The notes: generated by a model not told the origin, from the letters alone. A DNA stretch of 33,721 nucleotides from an uncultured Prevotella sp. (GCA_945830345.1 CALZYS010000014.1:1-33721), one strand, 5' to 3'; numbered from the stretch's first letter, positions 1 to 10,620 are shown. Made by a program: numbers and translations.

Positions 1-428
1 ACATCATCCGTTTCTTCATGCTCATTCCCGAGGCATGCAAGTTGGTGCTCGAAGCCGGCACAATGGGCAAGGGGGGCGAGATATTCGTCTTTGATATGGG
101 CAAGCCTGTGCGCATAGCTGATTTGGCGAAGCGTATGATAGCCCTTTCGGGAGTTCATGGCGTGGAAATCAAATATGTGGGCTTGCGCGATGGCGAAAAG
201 CTCTATGAGGAAGTGCTTAATGACGCCGAGGCCACTGTCCCTACCATTCATCCGAAAATCAAGATCGCCAAGGTGAGGAATTATTCTTATGAACTGGCAA
301 AACAGAATGAGGAAGAGCTATTGAAGTTATCTTATACATTTGACGATATGGCAATAGTGAAAAAGATGAAGGAGATTGTTCCGGAATATAAATCGCAACA
401 ATCCAAATACAAGGCGTTGGATTGCTAA
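1..428 (+). CDS. Polysaccharide biosynthesis protein / nucleotide-sugar epimerase-dehydratase (CapD/FlaA1-like), C-terminal part, 5' end outside window
   Basis: Reading frame open from the window edge; 'GGEIFVFDMGKPVRIADLAKRMIALSG...IKYVGLRDGEKLYEEVL' is typical of the CapD-like C-terminus. Confidence 0.85.
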   Translation, partial: IIRFFMLIPEACKLVLEAGTMGKGGEIFVFDMGKPVRIADLAKRMIALSGVHGVEIKYVGLRDGEKLYEEVLNDAEATVPTIHPKIKIAKVRNYSYELAKQNEEELLKLSYTFDDMAIVKKMKEIVPEYKSQQSKYKALDC

Positions 429-437
429 ACAAACAAT

Positions 438-476
438 AAGCCTCGGCAAAATGCCGAGGCTTTGTCTTTTTTATCA
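438..476 (+). terminator. Rho-independent terminator
   Basis: GCCTCGGC-AAAAT-GCCGAGGC followed by TTTGTCTTTTTT, directly after the stop at 428. Confidence 0.85.
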
Positions 477-488
477 CAAAAAAATAAT

Positions 489-1133
489 TCAATATCCGAT
501 GCTCTCACCCACGAGTATCACCTTGTGCTTGCCCTTGGGCGAATGGCGCAGATAGTGGATGTAGTTGCAAATACAATCGTCTGAGAGGCAGTTGTGGCAC
601 ACTCCGTCTATCTTGCATGGCGTCTGTATGTCAAATCTTGCGGTGTTTACAGGAGCTGCAAGTGAACGTGCGCGAGCGAGGGCTGAGTCGATGTCCTGAG
701 TCAGTTTGTTCATACCAATCACAAAGACGACATTGCGCGGACCGAAGGTGATGGCAGCCACACGGTTGCCAGTGCCGTCGATGTTCACTATCACGCCGTC
801 CTCAGTAATGGCATTGGCACTGCTGAGATAGTAGTCGCAAGTGAACGCCTTGAGATATATCTCGGTGGCAGCGGCACGGTCGGGAGCCTTGTCGCGGTCA
901 TACACCTCATATCTGCCTGCCTTGGCAAGGGCGGCGGGAATACCAATGTCGCGGATTGACATCGAACCTCCCCAAGTGACACTGCTGCCCTGGGGAATCA
1001 TTTCAAGCACTTTTTCCACTGCCTCGCGTGCTGTGGGGCAATAGAATGCCTCGATGTTGCGGCGGGCAAGGTTTTTGATCACCTTGCCCGCTGCTTTCTC
1101 ATTGCGGATTTCAATAGGACTCATCTGTTTCAA
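489..1133 (-). CDS. LUD domain (LutC/YkgG, DUF162) protein
   Basis: 'VTWGGSMSIRDIGI...YYLSSANAITEDGVIVNIDGTGNRVAAITFGPRNVVFVIGMNKL' is typical of LUD-domain proteins; the 5' end overlaps the cydB 3' end. Confidence 0.85.
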   Translation of the reverse strand: MKQMSPIEIRNEKAAGKVIKNLARRNIEAFYCPTAREAVEKVLEMIPQGSSVTWGGSMSIRDIGIPAALAKAGRYEVYDRDKAPDRAAATEIYLKAFTCDYYLSSANAITEDGVIVNIDGTGNRVAAITFGPRNVVFVIGMNKLTQDIDSALARARSLAAPVNTARFDIQTPCKIDGVCHNCLSDDCICNYIHYLRHSPKGKHKVILVGESIGY

Positions 1134-2256
1134 TCTCCTGTTTATCTAATTTCTTTTTATCAATGCTATACCATGCATATACTATATATGCCAACACAAA
1201 GGGTATGAGGATGCTTACCACTGCCATAGTGCTGAGTGTGAAGTAGCTGCTGCAACTGTTGGCGATGGTGAGCGAGCTCTGCAGGTCGGCATTCGAGGGA
1301 TAGTAGGCGGTGTTGTTCCATCCCGCACTCAAGAGGAGCGCTAAGACGGTGAGCACAGTGCCAATGCCTACTGGCCAGATGCCACAGATGTAAGTCTTGC
1401 TCACAACTGTGCGAATGATGCCATAGAGCACAAGTGCCACACCTGCCAGGAGCACTATCGCGAGATACCACATGTCGATGAAGTTGTGCAGATACTTGTA
1501 AGGCTCTATCATGATCACACCCGAGGCAGGGTCGTAGGCATAGCCGTCCTTACAGAGGGTGCGCACGAGGAACGCCACGAAGAGCACCACAAAGGGAACA
1601 GCTGCACCAATGAGGCGCACGCTACCCCTTGAACGGATATTCTCGTCGTTGACATTGTTCATGACATACAATATACCGAGAACGCGTGCAAGGAAGAATA
1701 CAGCAAAACCGAGGACGAGATTCCATGGGTCGAGTAGGGCGTCGAGTCCGTGCGAGCCATTTGCCCAACTGCTGATGACAGGGGATGCAAAGCCATCCAC
1801 AAGATTCTCCTTGGCAACCACAAAGTTGCTGCCGTTGAAGAATGTTGCCACGGCACCGCCCAAGAGCAATGGGCCGAGGATGCCGTTGATGACAAGAAAC
1901 CACTGGAAAGTGCGTGTGCCAAGCAGGTTGCCTAATTTGTTCTGGAATTCATAGCTCACTGCCTGCAGCACGAAGCTGAAGAGGATGAGCATCCAAAGCC
2001 AGTAGGCTCCACCGAAACTGGTGCTGTAGAACAGGGGGAAGGAGGCGAAGAAAGCTCCGCCGAAGGTCACCAATGTAGTGAAGGTGAACTCCCATTTTCT
2101 TCCTGTACTATTGACGACTAATCTGCGCTCCTCGTCGTTGCTGCCGAGCGAGAAGACAAGTGAGTTGGCTCCCTGCACGAAAAGCAGGAACACCAGCAGG
2201 GCTCCAAGAAGTGATACGAGGAACCACCAGTATTGTTGTAATAATGTATAATCCAT
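1111..2256 (-). CDS. cydB: Cytochrome bd ubiquinol oxidase subunit II
   Basis: Multi-TM protein directly downstream of cydA, 381 aa, CydB-like composition. Confidence 0.9.
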   Translation of the reverse strand: MDYTLLQQYWWFLVSLLGALLVFLLFVQGANSLVFSLGSNDEERRLVVNSTGRKWEFTFTTLVTFGGAFFASFPLFYSTSFGGAYWLWMLILFSFVLQAVSYEFQNKLGNLLGTRTFQWFLVINGILGPLLLGGAVATFFNGSNFVVAKENLVDGFASPVISSWANGSHGLDALLDPWNLVLGFAVFFLARVLGILYVMNNVNDENIRSRGSVRLIGAAVPFVVLFVAFLVRTLCKDGYAYDPASGVIMIEPYKYLHNFIDMWYLAIVLLAGVALVLYGIIRTVVSKTYICGIWPVGIGTVLTVLALLLSAGWNNTAYYPSNADLQSSLTIANSCSSYFTLSTMAVVSILIPFVLAYIVYAWYSIDKKKLDKQEIETDESY

Positions 2257-2275
2257 ACTTGTATATAATTAGGAA

Positions 2276-3820
2276 TTAGGAATTAGGAATTGAATCTTCT
2301 TTCATTTCCGGACCATGTTTGATAGCTTTTAGCAAGATACTGATCTCCACTGCCAAGAGGGTGGTGAAGAGGGCGAGGAAGATGAAGAATGTGAGCATCA
2401 CGCTTGAGCTGCCGATGTTGCTCACGCCCACCCATGTGGGCATCATGTCCTGAATAGCCCATGGCTGGCGTCCGAATTCGGCAACAAGCCATCCCGACTC
2501 ACTGCATATATAGCCCAAGGGCAGCAGTGCAATCGCTGCCATGTGGAGCAGGCGCAGTTTGGGGCATGTCACGTCCTTGCGCCATGAGATGAACGCCATG
2601 ACTGCAAAGAAGAGTAGGAACAGTGTGCCGAGCCCCACCATCACTCTGAATGCATAGAAGCACAGGGGGATATAAGGCACGAGGTCGGCCTTGTCCTTGA
2701 TATATCCATATCCGAAGTATGGCATGTTCTCATGTATGTCCTTGAGCAGTTGTGCCTTGCGATCGGGAGATACATCCTTCTGTCGGTATTCCTTGAGAGC
2801 CGTGATGGCTATCTTTCCGCGTCTGATCTTCTCGTCGCTGTCCTTCAGTAAGTCGTTCACACCAGGCACATATCCGTTGATATCACGGGTGGCGAGGAAG
2901 GAGAGAGCATAGGGAATCTCGATCTTCATTGCTGGCTCCTCATGGGAGGCATAGTCGGGCTGCTCGAAGGGATTAATCAGTGCGATGGCGGTGAGGCCCT
3001 GTCCCTCGCCTCCGTCATACAGAGCCTCCATGGCTGCAAGCTTCATCGGTTGCACCTGTGCCACCATATATGCCGAGTGGTCGCCTGTGTGGAGGGCGAG
3101 AAGCGAGGCTATAAGACCTACGGTAGAACCAATCTTGATACTCTTTGTGGCAAGTTCGGTGTGGCGCTTCTTGAGCAGATACCAGCAACTCACGGCAATG
3201 ACGAAGATGGCACCGATAATCCACGACGAAATCACCGTATGGCAGAACTTGTCGATAGCGAAGGGCGAGAGAGCCACTTCGGCAAACGACGACATCTCGT
3301 TGCGCATGGTGTCGGGATTGAACGTGCAGCCCACGGGATACTGCATCCACGAGTTGGCTACAAGAATCCACCATGCCGAGAACGTGGCACCGATACCCGT
3401 GAGCCATGTGGCAGCGAGATGGAATCCACGCGACACCTTCTTCCAACCGAAGAACATCACTGCCACAAAGGTGGATTCCATGAAGAACGCCACAATACCC
3501 TCGATGGCAAGCGGCGCTCCGAAGATGTCGCCCACAAACCATGAATAGTTGCTCCAGTTGGTACCAAACTCAAATTCGAGTATGATACCCGTGGCCACAC
3601 CCATGGCGAAGTTGATACCGAAGAGTTTCTGCCAAAATTGTGCAGCCTCTTTCCAAAACTCCTTGCCGGTGCGATACCAGCAAGTCTCGATGATGCCCAT
3701 GATGAGGGCGAGTCCCAGTGTGAGTGGGACGAAGAGCCAGTGATAGATGGCTGTCAGAGCGAATTGCGCCCTTGCCCAGTCTATCGCCGCGGCGTCAATA
3801 GTTAGAAATGTTTCTGTCAT
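2276..3820 (-). CDS. cydA: Cytochrome bd ubiquinol oxidase subunit I
   Basis: 'WARAQFALTAIYHWLFVPLTLGLALIMGIIET', 'GRQPWAIQDMMPTWVGVS' CydA signatures. Confidence 0.97.
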   Translation of the reverse strand: MTETFLTIDAAAIDWARAQFALTAIYHWLFVPLTLGLALIMGIIETCWYRTGKEFWKEAAQFWQKLFGINFAMGVATGIILEFEFGTNWSNYSWFVGDIFGAPLAIEGIVAFFMESTFVAVMFFGWKKVSRGFHLAATWLTGIGATFSAWWILVANSWMQYPVGCTFNPDTMRNEMSSFAEVALSPFAIDKFCHTVISSWIIGAIFVIAVSCWYLLKKRHTELATKSIKIGSTVGLIASLLALHTGDHSAYMVAQVQPMKLAAMEALYDGGEGQGLTAIALINPFEQPDYASHEEPAMKIEIPYALSFLATRDINGYVPGVNDLLKDSDEKIRRGKIAITALKEYRQKDVSPDRKAQLLKDIHENMPYFGYGYIKDKADLVPYIPLCFYAFRVMVGLGTLFLLFFAVMAFISWRKDVTCPKLRLLHMAAIALLPLGYICSESGWLVAEFGRQPWAIQDMMPTWVGVSNIGSSSVMLTFFIFLALFTTLLAVEISILLKAIKHGPEMKEDSIPNS

Positions 3821-3848
3821 GTTTATAACTTTTTTTATTCCTCATTCC

Positions 3849-4055
3849 TCATTCTTTTAATATTTCCGTTGCCACAAATCCTGCCTTGTTCCCGTCGGTG
3901 GCATGCTCCGACAGGAAGTCGGGGAAGAAAAACACCTTTAGCACCCCGAAGATGATAATCAATTTGATGATGATAATCGTCCACAGAGTCTTGCCGATTT
4001 TCATGTTCCGAAATCCGTCGGCATATAGGTCGTATATGCGGTATAGTTGTTTCAT
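3849..4055 (-). CDS. DUF4492-type small membrane protein upstream of cydA
   Basis: 68 aa 'MKQLYRIYDLYADGFRNMKIGKTLWTIIIIKLIIIFGVLKVFFFPDFL', a small protein typically found before cydA in Bacteroidetes. Confidence 0.8.
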   Translation of the reverse strand: MKQLYRIYDLYADGFRNMKIGKTLWTIIIIKLIIIFGVLKVFFFPDFLSEHATDGNKAGFVATEILKE

Positions 4056-4191
4056 GCTGCAAATCTAATAAAAAAAATCGAATTATGGTGATAATATTCA
4101 CTTTTTTTTTATTTTTAAATATAAAATTGTTCCTTTTTTCCATAATAATCCTAAAAAATGGGGTCAAGTGCTAAATCTCGCTTGTTATTTC

Positions 4192-4222
4192 TTTGGAATT
4201 TCAACTTATTTCTGTAATTTTG
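4192..4222 (+). promoter_or_regulatory. Bacteroidetes-type promoter (-33 TTTGG / -7 TAATTTTG)
   Basis: TTTGG...TAATTTTG spacing upstream of the ORF at 4282. Confidence 0.6.
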
Positions 4223-4281
4223 CAAACGAATTTGGATTAACATTAATATATTATTAAGGTATAGATATTTAAGGTAAAGAG

Positions 4282-5157
4282 ATGAACAAGAAATTGACTT
4301 TTGTGCTTGTGGCAGTCATCGTGCTGCTTATGGCAGGAGCAGGTTATCTGTTTTTCAGTCTGAAACAGCAGAAGCAGGCTAATCAGGAGATGCAGGAATT
4401 GGCAGAACTCGACAAGAAGGAAATGGAGAACGAGTATGAACAATTCGCACGCCAATATAGCGAGATGAAAACTCAGATCAACAATGATTCCATCGTGGCG
4501 CAGCTCACTCAGGAGCAGATGAAGACTCAGCAACTTCTTGAGGAACTGAAGCGCGTGAAGAGCAGTGACGCTCGCGAGATAGCACGACTCAAGAAGGAAC
4601 TTGCCACTATGAGGAAGGTGCTCCGCTCGTATGTCATGCAGATCGACTCGCTCAACAGGGTGAACGAGAACCTCACGGCTGAGAACACTCGTATGAAGGG
4701 ACAATATGCCGAGGCTACACGTCAGATTGAGGGTCTTAGCTCCGAGAAGGCCAGTTTGTCTGAGAAGGTGGCGATTGCAGCCCAATTGGATGCCACGGGT
4801 ATCAATATGACCCCATTCAAGAAGGGCGGGAAGAAACTCAAGAAGATGAAGGACTGCAAGAGCATCCGCGTGGATTTCACTGTTGCTAAGAACGTCACGG
4901 CTTCAAATGGCACACGCACGTTCTATGTGCGCATCACCAAGCCCAATGGCCAGGCCATCGAGGATGGTGCCTCGTTCTCTTATGAGAACCGCACCCTCAC
5001 GTCCACTATGAGCAAGCAGGTGGAATATACGGGCGAGGCTCTGTCGTTGTCCTTGTATTACAATGGTAGTCAGGTGTATGAACCTGGAACATATATCGTG
5101 AGCGTCTTTGCCGATGGACACATGATTGGAAGCAGGAGCTTCACATTTGAGAAATGA
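4282..5157 (+). CDS. Membrane-anchored coiled-coil protein of unknown function
   Basis: N-terminal TM helix followed by a long coiled coil and a C-terminal beta-rich region. Confidence 0.75.
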   Translation: MNKKLTFVLVAVIVLLMAGAGYLFFSLKQQKQANQEMQELAELDKKEMENEYEQFARQYSEMKTQINNDSIVAQLTQEQMKTQQLLEELKRVKSSDAREIARLKKELATMRKVLRSYVMQIDSLNRVNENLTAENTRMKGQYAEATRQIEGLSSEKASLSEKVAIAAQLDATGINMTPFKKGGKKLKKMKDCKSIRVDFTVAKNVTASNGTRTFYVRITKPNGQAIEDGASFSYENRTLTSTMSKQVEYTGEALSLSLYYNGSQVYEPGTYIVSVFADGHMIGSRSFTFEK

Positions 5158-5181
5158 GGAATTAGGAATTAGGAATTAGGA

Positions 5182-6618
5182 ATGAAAGGACTTTTTTCCA
5201 TAATATTATTGTTGGGTGGCATATCATGCTCGCTTGATGCCGACGCCCAAAATGCCCTGTCGTTGGACAGTTGCCGCTCCTTGGCACTGAAGAACAACAG
5301 GCAGATGGGTGTGGCTAAAGTGAAGCGCGAGATGGCACGCAATATGAGGAAGTCGGCACGCACAAAATACCTGCCACAGGTGAATGCCTCGGGAGCTTAT
5401 ATATATACGAGCAAGCAGGTGTCCATCCTTAGCGACGACCAGAAGCAGGCCCTTGGCAATATGGGCACTGCCGCCGGACAGGTGTTCGCGCAGATGGGAC
5501 TTCCCGGTACGGATGTGCTTGCAGGTATGCTCAATGGTGTGGGCAGCGGTATTGTAGATGCATTCCACACCGACAACCGCAATATGTTTGCCGCTTCCGT
5601 GATGCTCACCCAACCCGTGTTCATGGGAGGAAGTATCATTGCCATGAACAAGATGGCTGATTTGGGTGAGGATATGGCAGCCAACCAAGCCGAAGCCACC
5701 ACTCAGTCTACGCTCTACAGTATCGACAATGCTTATTGGACTGTGGTGTCGCTCAAGCATAAGAAAAGGTTGGCTGAGAGCTATCTCAACCTTGTAAAAA
5801 AACTCGACGGCGATGTCGGCAAGATGATTCGCGAGGGTGTGGCGACTCGTGCCGACGGACTCAAGGTGAGCGTCAAGGTGAACGAGGCAGAGATGACACT
5901 CACACAGGTGGAAGACGGATTGGCATTGGCAAAGATGCTCTTGTGCCAACTCTGTGGACTTGATGTCAACAAGGATATCGTACTTGCTGACGAGGATAAT
6001 GACCAATTAGCTACCGAGATTGAGGCTATGGCAGCCGACATCGATAGTCAGGAGAGAATAGCTGGCGACAATCGTCCCGAACTGAAGATGCTGCAGAACG
6101 CAGTTGATATCAGTAAGCAGGCAGTGAATATTGCCAAGGCGGGATATATGCCCAAGGTGATGCTCACCGGTGGATACACCGCCACCAATCCCAACGTGTA
6201 TAACGGATTCCAACGCAGCTTTGCTGGAGTATGGAACGTGGGGGTGATGGTGACAGTGCCCCTGTGGAACTGGAACGATGTCACCTATAAGGTGCGTGCT
6301 GCCAAGAATCAGATGGTCATTGCCTCGCTCGAACTCAATGATGTGCGCGAGAAGGTTGACCTGCAGGTCAACCAATGCAACTTCAAGGTGAACGAAGCAG
6401 CCAAGAAACTGCGCCTTGCCACGGCAAGCACTGCCCGTGCCGAGGAAAATCTCAGATGCGCCAACTTGGGATTCCGTGAGGGCGTGATGCAGTCAACCGA
6501 CGTGATGGAGGCACAAACGGCATGGTTGCAGGCGCAGTCGCAGAAGATAGATGCTGAAATAGATGTTAAACTGAGCCAGGTTAACCTGCAGAAGGCGCTT
6601 GGCACATTACACGAATAA
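5182..6618 (+). CDS. TolC family outer membrane efflux protein
   Basis: Signal peptide; 'ALSLDSCRSLALKNNRQMGVAKVKREMA' and two-repeat OEP architecture; followed by HlyD and ABC-2 permeases. Confidence 0.92.
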   Translation: MKGLFSIILLLGGISCSLDADAQNALSLDSCRSLALKNNRQMGVAKVKREMARNMRKSARTKYLPQVNASGAYIYTSKQVSILSDDQKQALGNMGTAAGQVFAQMGLPGTDVLAGMLNGVGSGIVDAFHTDNRNMFAASVMLTQPVFMGGSIIAMNKMADLGEDMAANQAEATTQSTLYSIDNAYWTVVSLKHKKRLAESYLNLVKKLDGDVGKMIREGVATRADGLKVSVKVNEAEMTLTQVEDGLALAKMLLCQLCGLDVNKDIVLADEDNDQLATEIEAMAADIDSQERIAGDNRPELKMLQNAVDISKQAVNIAKAGYMPKVMLTGGYTATNPNVYNGFQRSFAGVWNVGVMVTVPLWNWNDVTYKVRAAKNQMVIASLELNDVREKVDLQVNQCNFKVNEAAKKLRLATASTARAEENLRCANLGFREGVMQSTDVMEAQTAWLQAQSQKIDAEIDVKLSQVNLQKALGTLHE

Positions 6619-6622
6619 AGAT

Positions 6623-7609
6623 ATGTCAGAAAAAGCACAACATAAGAATATCCTTTTGGCTACGGCGGCGTTCACCGCAGTCGTGGTTATAGTGGGACTT
6701 ATCGGTTATCTGACCTTGGGACCGAAAGAGGAAGTTATCCAGGGACAGATGGAAGTGAATGAATACAAGGTGTCGAGCAAGGTGCCTGGACGAATCATGG
6801 AAATCAGGGTGAAGGAGGGCGACTATGTCAAGGCTGGCGACACGCTCGTGATTATCGACGCCCCCGAGGTGATGGCAAAGCAGACACAGGCTGAGAGTGC
6901 GCAGAATGCAGCATCGGCTATGGACGAGATGGCCAAGGCGGGAGCGCGTCAGGAGCAGATACGTGGAGCGTTCGAGGTGCTGCAGCAGGCCAAGGCCGGA
7001 CTGGAGATTGCCGAGAAATCCTACCATCGTGTGCAGCGACTCTTCGACGAGGGTGTGATGAGCGAGCAGAAGCGCGACGAGGCATACGCCAACTACAAGG
7101 CTATGGAGGCGCAGGTTAAGGCTGCCCAGAGCCAATATGACATGGCGCGCAATGGTGCACGTCGCGAGGAGAAATTGGCTGCCGCCGCACAGGTGCAAAG
7201 AGCCAAGGGAGCTGTGGCTGAGGTCAACTCCTATGTACACGAGATGGTGCAGGTGGCTACTCACGATGGCGAGGTGAGCGAGATATTCCCCGAGGTGGGT
7301 GAACTCGTCGGCACCGGCAGTCCCATAATGACCATATCCCTGATGAATGACCCTTGGGCTACGTTCAATGTGCGCGAGGATCAACTCAACGATATGTCCG
7401 TAGGCAAGACTATCCACACCTTCGTGCCTGCATTCAATAAGGAACTCGATTTCAAGGTGTATTACATGAAGGACCAGGGTAGTTATGCCACATGGAAGGC
7501 TACAAAGGCCAACGGACAGTATGACCTCAAGACCTTCGAGGTGAAGGCGCGTCCGGTGGGCAAGCTCGATGGACTGCGTCCGGGGATGAGCGTGATCATT
7601 AGGAATTAG
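6623..7609 (+). CDS. HlyD family periplasmic adaptor (membrane fusion) protein
   Basis: 'EVNEYKVSSKVPGRIMEIRVKEGDYVKAGDTLVIIDAPEV' biotinyl-lipoyl-like motif; start taken at MSEKAQ. Confidence 0.92.
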   Translation: MSEKAQHKNILLATAAFTAVVVIVGLIGYLTLGPKEEVIQGQMEVNEYKVSSKVPGRIMEIRVKEGDYVKAGDTLVIIDAPEVMAKQTQAESAQNAASAMDEMAKAGARQEQIRGAFEVLQQAKAGLEIAEKSYHRVQRLFDEGVMSEQKRDEAYANYKAMEAQVKAAQSQYDMARNGARREEKLAAAAQVQRAKGAVAEVNSYVHEMVQVATHDGEVSEIFPEVGELVGTGSPIMTISLMNDPWATFNVREDQLNDMSVGKTIHTFVPAFNKELDFKVYYMKDQGSYATWKATKANGQYDLKTFEVKARPVGKLDGLRPGMSVIIRN

Positions 7610-7625
7610 GGATTAGGAATTAGGC

Positions 7626-8777
7626 ATGTGGGAAGTTATTAAGCGCGAAATGGGATTTATGCGCCACAATGGGCTTTATATCGCCTGTTTGGTGGTGTTT
7701 CCCCTGTTGGTGATGATATTTTTCACCACACTGATGGGGGAGGGACAGCCTGCCGAAATGCCTGTGGGTGTTGTCGATCTCGACAATTCGTCGATGTCGC
7801 GCAAGGTGGTGCGCTCTCTCGATGCCTTCCAGAACACTCATGTCGAGGCGCGTTATGCTGATGTGGCTTCCGCACGCGAGGCACTGCAGCGAGGCGAGAT
7901 ATATGCCTTCATATATTTTCCGCGCGATTGTGCCGCCAATATGTTGGCAGGTCGCCAACCGGGGATTTCCTTCTATTACACCATGTCGTTCCTCTCGGCT
8001 GGTTCGCTGCTCATGAGCGACCTCAAGACCATCGCCACCCTCGGATATGCAGGTGTGGCAAAAGCCAAACTCCAGGCTATGGGTGTGGCAGAGAGTCAGA
8101 TTATGCCGCTGCTCCAACCCATCAAGGTCGAACTGCATCGCATAGGCAATCCCCACACCGACTACAATGCCTATCTCTCTCCGATGCTCGTCCCGGGAGT
8201 GATGTTCCTCTTCATCTTCATCTTCACAGCCTACTCGATAGGCACCGAACTGAAATTTCAGCGTTCTCACCAGTGGCTCGAAAAGGCCAACGGCAACATC
8301 CTCGTTGCCCTTGTCGGCAAGATGTTGCCGCAGACCGTATTGAGTCTGCTGATGATGATTGGCTACCTTATTTATATATATGGCGTGATGGGATTTCCTC
8401 ACCAAGGCGGATGGCACGTCATCCTCTTGCTTGGAGTCCTGTCGGTGTTGGCGGCTGAGGGCTTTGGCATATTCATGTTCTCGCTGCTGCCGTCGATGCG
8501 CATGTCGATGAGTATGTGCTCGCTGTGGGCAGTGCTCAGTTTCTCGATGGTGGGAACGGCATTCCCCGTGATGGCTATGGATTCCGCTCTCGAGTCTCTC
8601 GCGTGGCTCTTCCCCTTGCGCCATTATTTTGTCGTCTATCAGACGTCAGTCTTCAGCGGCTATCCGCTCTCTTTCTGTTGGATTCATCTTGTGTGCCTGT
8701 TGGCATTCGTCCTTCTGCCCCTGCCGCTCTTAGGACGACTCAAAAAGGCAATGATGCAGTTTGTGTATATGGATTAG
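7626..8777 (+). CDS. ABC-2 type permease (YhhJ/YbhR-like)
   Basis: ABC-2 membrane architecture, 'MPVGVVDLDNSSMSRKVVRSLDAFQNTHV'. Confidence 0.9.
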   Translation: MWEVIKREMGFMRHNGLYIACLVVFPLLVMIFFTTLMGEGQPAEMPVGVVDLDNSSMSRKVVRSLDAFQNTHVEARYADVASAREALQRGEIYAFIYFPRDCAANMLAGRQPGISFYYTMSFLSAGSLLMSDLKTIATLGYAGVAKAKLQAMGVAESQIMPLLQPIKVELHRIGNPHTDYNAYLSPMLVPGVMFLFIFIFTAYSIGTELKFQRSHQWLEKANGNILVALVGKMLPQTVLSLLMMIGYLIYIYGVMGFPHQGGWHVILLLGVLSVLAAEGFGIFMFSLLPSMRMSMSMCSLWAVLSFSMVGTAFPVMAMDSALESLAWLFPLRHYFVVYQTSVFSGYPLSFCWIHLVCLLAFVLLPLPLLGRLKKAMMQFVYMD

Positions 8778-8786
8778 GGATTAGGA

Positions 8787-9884
8787 ATGAGATATTTATT
8801 GAGTGAATTAAGGACAGTGTTTAAGGATGAGGGAGTGTTGATGTTCTTTATCCTTGTGCCGATGGTATATCCCCTTCTCTACTCGTGGATCTACAACAAC
8901 GAGACGGTGAGGGATGTGCCCGTGGTAGTTGTTGACGATTGCCACTCCAAGACGAGCCGCACGTTGGCTCATAAGATGGATGCCTCGCCCGATGTGAGTG
9001 TGGTAGCCTATGTCCCCAATCTCGACGAGGCGCAACGTTATATGGCTTCTCAGGATGCATTTGGCATCATATATATCCCCTCGGATTTCGACCGTAGGTT
9101 ATGCCGCGGCGAACAGGCCACGGTGAGCGTCTATTGCGACATGAGTCTGCTCTTGGCCTACAAGGCTATTTATGTCACGGCAATGGCGGTTACAGGAGAT
9201 ATGAATGCCGACCTGCAGATGAAGAGCAAGGGCGAACCCTTTGCCGAGGTGGCTATCTTCAATCCCGCCCAGGGCTACGGCACGTTTATCCTTCCCGCCG
9301 TTCTCATGCTCATCATCCAGCAGACGCTTGCCCTCGGCATTGGTATGATCACCGGCACTCAGCGCGAGCGCAACCCCCATCGACGCCTGTGGACTCCCCA
9401 AAGACCATCCGACTCGTTCCTCTCCGTTGTTATAGGCAAGTCGTTGGTCTATTTCCTTATTTATGCCGTCATGTCGGCCTATCTCACGTGTGTCGTCCCC
9501 CGTCTGTTTAGTTTTATTCAGATAGCCCGACCTTGGGATATGGTGGCATTGCTCGTGCCGTTCATCTTAGCGTGCATCTTCTTCGCCATGACAGTCACGA
9601 GCGTCGTCAGATACCGCGAGAACGTCATTCTCATCGTCGTGTTCATGTCGGTGCCGCTGATGTTCATCTCCGGACTCTCCTGGCCCCAGAGCAACATCTC
9701 GTGGTGGTGGCAGTCGGTGTCGTGGCTCTTCCCCTCCACCTTTGGCATTCAGGGATTTGTGCGTCTCAGCGAGATGGGAGCCTCCCTGTCCGACATATTG
9801 CCCCATGTCGTGGCGTTGTGGGCTCAGGCGTTGTTCTATTTCCTCACCACCTGTATTATCTACGGCAGAACTCCGAGCAGGTGA
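8787..9884 (+). CDS. ABC-2 type permease
   Basis: 'VPVVVVDDCHSKTSRTLAHKMDASPDVSVV' and multi-TM C-terminus; same operon. Confidence 0.9.
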   Translation: MRYLLSELRTVFKDEGVLMFFILVPMVYPLLYSWIYNNETVRDVPVVVVDDCHSKTSRTLAHKMDASPDVSVVAYVPNLDEAQRYMASQDAFGIIYIPSDFDRRLCRGEQATVSVYCDMSLLLAYKAIYVTAMAVTGDMNADLQMKSKGEPFAEVAIFNPAQGYGTFILPAVLMLIIQQTLALGIGMITGTQRERNPHRRLWTPQRPSDSFLSVVIGKSLVYFLIYAVMSAYLTCVVPRLFSFIQIARPWDMVALLVPFILACIFFAMTVTSVVRYRENVILIVVFMSVPLMFISGLSWPQSNISWWWQSVSWLFPSTFGIQGFVRLSEMGASLSDILPHVVALWAQALFYFLTTCIIYGRTPSR

Positions 9885-10599
9885 TGGCGGTGGCTACAGC
9901 CACGTTGAGGCTCTCCGCACTCTCGCCTTGGCGGAATCTTGGTATGAGCAGTTTGCGTGTCACCTTTTGTCTCACCTCCTCACTGATGCCGTTGCCCTCG
10001 TTGCCCATGATTATCACCCCGCCCCGTGTGAGTTCCGACTGATATATGTCCTTGCCGTCGAGCAGTGTGCCGTAAACCGGAATTTCCTCAGGCAAGGATG
10101 AGAGTAGTGGAACGAGTGGGGCATACGTCACGCTCACCCTTCCCAGACTGCCCATCGTTGCCTGCACCACTTTGGGGTTGTATGCATCGGCAGTGTCGGG
10201 AGAGCATATTATCGAGTCGATGCCAAACCAGTCGGCTATTCTTATTATCGTGCCGAGGTTGCCAGGGTCCTGCACTCCGTCGAGCATAAGTGTCAGTCGG
10301 TCCTCCGCCACTTCCACCTTCTCTTCCTTGTTCATTTCGAACACCGCCATCACCTGTTGCGGATGTTGCAGGAAACTCAATCGCCTGAGTTCGTTGTCAT
10401 CCACTAAATGATACCTCACATTTTCGCCCAAACATTCTCCCCCTTGCCATTCGCGGGTGGCAAAGACGGAGTGCAGACCGAAGTGCGACATGAGGTCGCC
10501 AACCACCTTCGGGCCTTCGGCCACAAATAGTCCCTCGCGCTTGCGATTTTTCTTCATCTCGAGCGAATTAATCCATTTTATGGTGTTTTTTCCAATCAT
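9856..10599 (-). CDS. TrmH/SpoU family RNA methyltransferase
   Basis: 'LMLDGVQDPGNLGTIIRIADWFGIDSIIC', 'GVIIMGNEGNGIS' SpoU motifs; start at MIGKNTIKW; overlaps the convergent permease by 29 nt. Confidence 0.93.
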   Translation of the reverse strand: MIGKNTIKWINSLEMKKNRKREGLFVAEGPKVVGDLMSHFGLHSVFATREWQGGECLGENVRYHLVDDNELRRLSFLQHPQQVMAVFEMNKEEKVEVAEDRLTLMLDGVQDPGNLGTIIRIADWFGIDSIICSPDTADAYNPKVVQATMGSLGRVSVTYAPLVPLLSSLPEEIPVYGTLLDGKDIYQSELTRGGVIIMGNEGNGISEEVRQKVTRKLLIPRFRQGESAESLNVAVATAITCSEFCRR

Positions 10600-10620
10600 T
10601 TTTCGTAAAAATATATAATT

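Noticed and set aside
7620-8624. 334-aa antisense ORF (also 5224..6006, 6626..7417, 2942..3544, 4243..4785)
   Set aside because: H/R/E-rich shadow ORFs opposite well-supported efflux and cyd genes.
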